Shown here piece after piece: positions 6,356 through 9,779 of a stretch of DNA of 9,779 nucleotides. The notes beneath the pieces are model-generated. The model was not told where the DNA came from and searched no databases. It worked only from the letters and a program-made list of their open reading frames with translations. The stretch covers positions 1 through 9,779 of the forward strand of contig JASBRM010000193.1 in NCBI GenBank assembly GCA_030149405.1, written 5' to 3'. Position 1 is the stretch's first letter; each line of letters starts with the position of its first letter. The stretch is from Neptuniibacter sp. (GTDB taxonomy: Bacteria > Pseudomonadota > Gammaproteobacteria > Pseudomonadales > Balneatricaceae). Made by a program: the position numbers and the translations under genes.

Positions 6356-8407
6356 ATGAAAGGAATAAGCCTCTGGGCATTAATGCTTACTCTTCTTTTT
6401 CCCTCCTTTTCCTATTCATTTGCCTCTGAAATCACCAACCACAATGTAAAGCATGTTACAGCAGGGGTGGTTAGTAACTTTCCCCCGCAATATTCCTTGG
6501 ATGATGACGGAAATCCTCAGGGGTTTGCTATCGACTCTATGAACGCAATCGCCGAGATAGCCGGCGTGAGTGTCGATTATAAAGTGTATGATCATTGGGG
6601 GGATTTAAATTCAGCGCTTAGGACCGGTGAAGTTGATCTAATTCCTAATAACGGAATTACCAATGCGCGCCGAGAGTACTCTGACTTTTCTCAACCTATA
6701 GAAACTTTTGCTATCTCAGTTTTTGTCCGTAAAGATAGCACGGGTGTTGAGTCACTGGTTGATTTAAAGGACACAGTAATAGGTGTTGTAGAAAGGAATG
6801 CTGCAGTTCTATATCTCGAAGATGTGAACTACCAAACTCAGGTTTACCCCGATTTCTCTAACCTCTTAATCGACTTAGTCAGTGGTAGAATTGATGCAGC
6901 TGCCTATCCTGAGCCAGTTGTATGGAAGGTTGCACAAGAAACTGGTCTGGATCACCGCATTCGATCTATTAACCCTCCCTTGATCGAAATAAAACGTGGT
7001 CTAGCTTTCCCTAAAGGACATACGAATCTAATCTCATTGTTTGAACCAGCCATCTCCCAATTTATTGTTTCTGAAGATTACGAGCGTATTTATAACAAAT
7101 GGCATGCTAAACCAAAGCCTTTCTGGAACACCCGTAAAGTCATAACTTTACTTCTTACTCTATCGGTCATTTACCTTTTCGTCGCTTCTTTATGGCGTAA
7201 TTACAGTCTCAGTAAAATTAATACACGCCTTAAATTGGAAAGCGATTTGAGGGATCAAGCCGAAAGGGATCTCAAAAGCCTTAACGTCGAGCTAGAAGAA
7301 AAAATTGGACTTCGTACAGAGGAACTTGCTCAGAGAAATAGAATTCTTAACAGTATCGATCATCTAAGAGAACAGTTCATTAAAGACCCTGATCCTTTTG
7401 TCCTTTTCCCTGAACTACTCGAAAATCTCTTGAAACTCACAAACAGTCAGTTCGGTTTTATAGGCGATGTTCTAATAGAAGAAGACGGTGAAAAATACCT
7501 TAAGGTTTATGCGATTTCTTCTGCACGACTCGCTGCTGGGGAAGCAAATTCTGAATTCTACAACCTGCTAGATAAGAGCATAGAGATAAGGGAAATGGAT
7601 GACTTGATCGGAGAAGCGGTTAGATCCGGGAATCCTTTCATTACAAACAACCCCAAGAAAGACTCCAAATTTTCTGGTTCTATCAGCAAATACCCCACTA
7701 TCAATACGTACATGGAAGTTCCTGTTTATTTTGGTTCGAAGCTCGTTGGCGTAATTGGGTTAGCCAATAGAAAGGGGGGCTACAATCATGAAAGTCTTCA
7801 GGAGTTAAGACCTGTTATAGCGGCTCTTGGACAAATTATTGTAGGTCGCTGGGATAAACAAGCTCGTTTAAATGCGGAGTGCGAGCTGAAACTGCAAGCC
7901 TCTACCGATTCTCTTACAGGGATTTCGAACCGAAGAAGTTTTGAATTAAAGGTCAACGAAGAGGTAAAAAGAGCCAACCGATATAATGAGCCCCTGAGTC
8001 TGATCATGTTAGACATTGATCATTTTAAACAAGTCAATGACAAGTACGGTCACGATGCTGGAGACACAATCCTCATTGAGTTGGTAGAACAGTTGCAGAC
8101 TAGGCTACGTGAAACTGATTTTTTAGCTCGTTGGGGAGGTGAAGAATTTATGATCATTCTACCTTCTACATCATTGGAAACAGGCGTAACTCTGGCAGAA
8201 AGATTAAGAGAAGTAACTGAAAACTACCTATTCACACATCAACCAATTACAACCATTAGTTTAGGTGTAACGACTTACCAACAAAATGAGGAAATTGGTG
8301 ACTTTATTTCACGTACTGATAAAGCTTTATATGAGGCCAAACACTCCGGTAGAAACCAAGTTGCAGTGCAAAAGCCTAAGTTCCTTTCGTTCGTAGAAGG
8401 GAACTAA
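6356..8407 (+). CDS. Membrane diguanylate cyclase with periplasmic solute-binding sensor, GAF and GGDEF domains
   Basis: Makes the second messenger c-di-GMP from two GTP in response to a periplasmic ligand. Order over 683 residues: signal peptide 1-23; solute-binding family 3 domain about 33-250; membrane helix 262-280; predicted coiled coil 285-328; GAF domain about 330-500 (EVPVYFGSKLVGVIGLANR, 454-472); GGDEF domain about 512-672. The active site is intact (GGEEF, 594-598). So is the inhibitory RxxD site (RETD, 585-588) five residues before it, so product feedback is likely. The sensor keeps the ITNARREYSDFSQP type of ligand-gripping arginine but reads DAAAYPEPVV where amino-acid binders usually have an Asp, so the ligand may not be a standard amino acid. 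AAGG (6345-6348) precedes ATG. Hand counts on a few 60-base lines gave roughly 35-43% G+C against 45-58% in gltX and amtB. It is convergent with the XRE gene. Confidence 0.92.
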   Translation: MKGISLWALMLTLLFPSFSYSFASEITNHNVKHVTAGVVSNFPPQYSLDDDGNPQGFAIDSMNAIAEIAGVSVDYKVYDHWGDLNSALRTGEVDLIPNNGITNARREYSDFSQPIETFAISVFVRKDSTGVESLVDLKDTVIGVVERNAAVLYLEDVNYQTQVYPDFSNLLIDLVSGRIDAAAYPEPVVWKVAQETGLDHRIRSINPPLIEIKRGLAFPKGHTNLISLFEPAISQFIVSEDYERIYNKWHAKPKPFWNTRKVITLLLTLSVIYLFVASLWRNYSLSKINTRLKLESDLRDQAERDLKSLNVELEEKIGLRTEELAQRNRILNSIDHLREQFIKDPDPFVLFPELLENLLKLTNSQFGFIGDVLIEEDGEKYLKVYAISSARLAAGEANSEFYNLLDKSIEIREMDDLIGEAVRSGNPFITNNPKKDSKFSGSISKYPTINTYMEVPVYFGSKLVGVIGLANRKGGYNHESLQELRPVIAALGQIIVGRWDKQARLNAECELKLQASTDSLTGISNRRSFELKVNEEVKRANRYNEPLSLIMLDIDHFKQVNDKYGHDAGDTILIELVEQLQTRLRETDFLARWGGEEFMIILPSTSLETGVTLAERLREVTENYLFTHQPITTISLGVTTYQQNEEIGDFISRTDKALYEAKHSGRNQVAVQKPKFLSFVEGN

Positions 8408-8471
8408 TTTAAATAGTCGGCAGTTTTTTGTCGAATCAGACTTAAATCACACTTAAACGAATACTTACAAC

Positions 8472-9065
8472 TCAATCATCAGAATAATTGATGATAGAAA
8501 GCAGCTTAATCGGCACTTCTTCCAGACGCTCCGGCCCATGGGGCACTTCAGCATCAAAGGTCAGGCTGTCACCGGCTTCCATTTCATACAGATGATTACC
8601 GTGTCGGTAGACAAGCTTGCCGGATACCAGATAGATAAACTCTTCACCCGGATGGGAGAAGGTAGGGAATACCTCTGACAGATCATCCATGCTCACCATA
8701 AAAGGCTCAAAGGTGGTTTTGCCGCCGCGCTTATAGGTTAACAGCTGATAGGTGTGGCCCTTTTCTGTACCTCTACGGACCACTTCCAGACCTTCACCGG
8801 CTTTGGTGAACTGTGCACCACCATCAGGGCGGTCGTAATCGGTGAACAGCTTTGAGATAGGTAATCCGATTGCATCGCAAAGGCGGCTGAGGGTTTCCAG
8901 GCTTGTGGATACCTGCGCATTCTCTATTTTACTGACCATACCCTGACTAATTCCTGATATACGCGCAACATCTACCAGTTTTAAGCCTTCATCCATACGT
9001 GCTTTCTTGACCTTCATGCCGATGTATTGGTCCAGGTCGAATTTTTTGTCCTTAGGATCTGTCAT
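8472..9065 (-). CDS. XRE-family transcriptional regulator with C-terminal cupin domain
   Basis: DNA-binding regulator of 197 residues. The N-terminal helix-turn-helix (about 12-72) contains LKLVDVARISGISQGMVSKIE, where QGMVSKIEN is the recognition helix. The C-terminal cupin (about 110-190) contains HPGEEFIYLVSGKL and GDSLTFDAEVPHGPERL, presumably binding a small ligand. This architecture (compare PuuR and SutR/YdcN) usually controls an adjacent amine or amino-acid gene. I choose ATG at 9065: GAGG lies seven bases upstream, and relatives begin close to the FDLDQYIG segment. An in-frame ATG at 9110 would add 15 residues but has no ribosome site and would overlap an NtrC-like palindrome. It is divergent from the GmaS-like gene with repeated inverted repeats between them, so it probably controls that gene and itself. 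Confidence 0.9.
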   Translation of the reverse strand: MTDPKDKKFDLDQYIGMKVKKARMDEGLKLVDVARISGISQGMVSKIENAQVSTSLETLSRLCDAIGLPISKLFTDYDRPDGGAQFTKAGEGLEVVRRGTEKGHTYQLLTYKRGGKTTFEPFMVSMDDLSEVFPTFSHPGEEFIYLVSGKLVYRHGNHLYEMEAGDSLTFDAEVPHGPERLEEVPIKLLSIINYSDD

Positions 9066-9090
9066 CAAAATGCCTCGAAAAGGTGCCTTC

Positions 9091-9107
9091 TGCGCCAAAC
9101 TTGTGCG
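9091..9107. promoter_or_regulatory. Putative NtrC enhancer site upstream of the gmaS-like gene
   Basis: TGCGCCA-AAC-TTGTGCG matches the NtrC consensus TGCACCA-N3-TGGTGCA at 11 of 14 defined positions. The local 9091-9109 sequence is also a palindrome TGCGC-N9-GCGCA. It is centred about 160 bp before the predicted sigma-54 start. It lies in the leader of the XRE gene if that gene starts at 9065. Confidence 0.4.
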
Positions 9108-9158
9108 CATCTGGTCGAATGAATCCGTAGTTATGCGTTACCGCTTATATTCCCATAA

Positions 9159-9174
9159 AGAAAAAAAATTTACT
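9159..9174. promoter_or_regulatory. Possible operator half-copy near the XRE gene (site B3)
   Basis: AGAAAAAAAATTTACT agrees with the 9262-9277 palindrome at 14 of 16 positions, but its left arm is degraded. Its position, 94 bp before the XRE start codon on the minus strand, would suit autoregulation. Low-complexity A/T sequence makes this a weak call. Confidence 0.3.
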
Positions 9175-9205
9175 AGTTCCTTTGAAAACAATGAGTTATC
9201 CTGAT

Positions 9206-9222
9206 AGGAAAATAATATTCCT
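9206..9222. promoter_or_regulatory. Inverted repeat AGGAA-N7-TTCCT, putative XRE-cupin operator (site B1)
   Basis: AGGAA-AATAATA-TTCCT has perfect arms that extend to TAGGAA/TTCCTA. It lies 15 bp upstream of the gmaS -24 box, in the spacer shared with the regulator gene. It has the same geometry as sites A1 and A3. Confidence 0.6.
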
Positions 9223-9236
9223 AAAAAGAAATGCGT

Positions 9237-9252
9237 TGGCACGCTACATGCT
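9237..9252 (+). promoter_or_regulatory. Sigma-54 (-24/-12) promoter of the gmaS-like gene
   Basis: TGGCACG (9237-9243), CTAC, ATGCT (9248-9252). The invariant GG (9238-9239) and GC (9250-9251) are exactly 10 bp apart, and only one core position departs from TGGCACG-N4-TTGCT. Transcription should begin near 9262, giving a leader of about 80 nt. This implies activation by a nitrogen-responsive enhancer protein such as NtrC. Confidence 0.8.
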
Positions 9253-9261
9253 TTCCTAATA

Positions 9262-9277
9262 AGTAAATAAATTTACT
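9262..9277. promoter_or_regulatory. Palindrome at the gmaS transcription start, putative operator (site B2)
   Basis: AGTAAA-TAAA-TTTACT has perfect 6-bp arms. Its AAATAAAT core (9265-9272) starts 27 bp after the first G of the -24 GG, exactly the distance found at glnK (core 4492-4499, GG at 4465). The arms differ from AGGAA/TTCCT by a G-to-T change in each half. Confidence 0.5.
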
Positions 9278-9342
9278 GAAAAGAAAATGCTCGTTTAAAG
9301 GTCATTTTTAAATGAGCATCAAAAAGCATACGGAGTTCAGAA

Positions 9343-9779
9343 ATGTCCAATGATATCGATAAGTTTCTCGCCGACAATGAGATCAAATATATCCTGGCTC
9401 AGTTCGTTGACATCCACGGTGTGGCAAAGACTAAGTCTGTACCTGCACACTGTTTGATGGATGTGGTTGAGAGTGGTGCTGGTTTTGCCGGTTTTGCTGT
9501 TTGGGGTTTAGGCATGGAGCCACATGGTCCGGATTTCATGGCTCGTGGTGATCTGGATACTCTGTCGATTGTTCCATGGCAACCAGGCTACGCACGCATT
9601 GTATGTGACGGTCATGTAAACGGTGAGCCGTACCCATACGACAGCCGAGTAGTACTGAAAAAGCAACTTAAGCTTCTGGCAGATAAAGGCTGGACACTGA
9701 ATACGGGTTTGGAGCCGGAATTCTCACTGTTTAACCGTGGTGAAGATGGCAGCCTGAAACCTGTCGATGAAAGTGATGT
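9343..9779 (+). CDS. gmaS: Type III-like glutamine synthetase, probably gamma-glutamylmethylamide synthetase (GmaS); C-terminus cut by window edge
   Basis: The first 145 codons of a glutamine-synthetase-fold enzyme (full family length about 435-450) run off the right edge. GmaS ligates methylamine to glutamate using ATP, the first step of the N-methylglutamate pathway. The beta-grasp domain is visible: [13 protein letters not shown] (14-26), AKTKSVP (28-34), [13 protein letters not shown] (46-58), [14 protein letters not shown] (61-74) and [14 protein letters not shown] (77-90). [10 protein letters not shown] (121-130) carries the first metal-binding Glu-x-Glu of the catalytic barrel. The wording matches GmaS/GlnT proteins as I remember them better than housekeeping GlnA, but the substrate cannot be settled from this fragment. 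CGGAG (9331-9335) is seven bases before ATG. A strong sigma-54 promoter and putative operators precede it. Confidence 0.8.
   Translation, partial: MSNDIDKFLADNEIKYILAQFVDIHGVAKTKSVPAHCLMDVVESGAGFAGFAVWGLGMEPHGPDFMARGDLDTLSIVPWQPGYARIVCDGHVNGEPYPYDSRVVLKKQLKLLADKGWTLNTGLEPEFSLFNRGEDGSLKPVDESD

Noticed and set aside
8475..8495. ATCATCA-GAATAAT-TGATGAT stem-loop at the 3' end of the XRE gene
   Set aside because: It lies inside coding sequence, is AT-rich with a 7-nt loop and has no T-run, so it is not a credible terminator.
9007..9204. Small plus-strand open frame over the XRE start and its upstream spacer
   Set aside because: It overlaps the regulator's coding start and low-complexity operator sequence, with no ribosome site and no recognisable protein.

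Overview
The window looks like the chromosome of a marine gammaproteobacterium, probably of the Oceanospirillaceae (Marinobacterium, Neptuniibacter, Amphritea or Marinomonas type). The GltX resembles the Pseudomonas/Oceanospirillales form, DusA and DgkA are gammaproteobacterial in type, and the right half carries a gene set typical of methylated-amine users in the sea. The taxonomic call comes from remembered family sequences, not from a search.

Left part (1-2990) is housekeeping. It holds the 5' two-thirds of dusA (minus strand), a divergent dgkA, gltX with a clean terminator, and a tRNA-Ala(GGC) with its own strong promoter.

Right part (2987-9779) looks like one nitrogen-assimilation module. 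It has a GcvT-family folate-dependent aminomethyltransferase-like gene (minus), then divergently a glnK-amtB operon, then an XRE-cupin regulator (minus) divergent from the start of a type III-like glutamine synthetase. That last gene most resembles gamma-glutamylmethylamide synthetase (GmaS) and runs off the right edge. GmaS opens the N-methylglutamate route, in which methylamine is loaded onto glutamate and its carbon ends up on tetrahydrofolate. A folate enzyme, an ammonium/methylammonium channel with its PII partner and a local regulator would fit that route, but the genes that would prove it lie outside the window.

The control regions bind the module together. The glnK and gmaS promoters both carry a -24/-12 (sigma-54) element with the same TGGCACG core. 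In both, an AAATAAAT core starts 27 bases after the first G of the -24 GG, at the expected transcription start. Related AGGAA-N7-TTCCT inverted repeats lie in front of the GcvT-like gene and in the XRE/gmaS spacer. I infer that these are operators of the XRE-cupin protein. NtrC-like 17-mers sit upstream of both sigma-54 promoters.

Between amtB and the regulator sits a 683-residue diguanylate cyclase with a periplasmic solute-binding sensor and a GAF domain. Its DNA is visibly more AT-rich than its neighbours, so it may be a later arrival.
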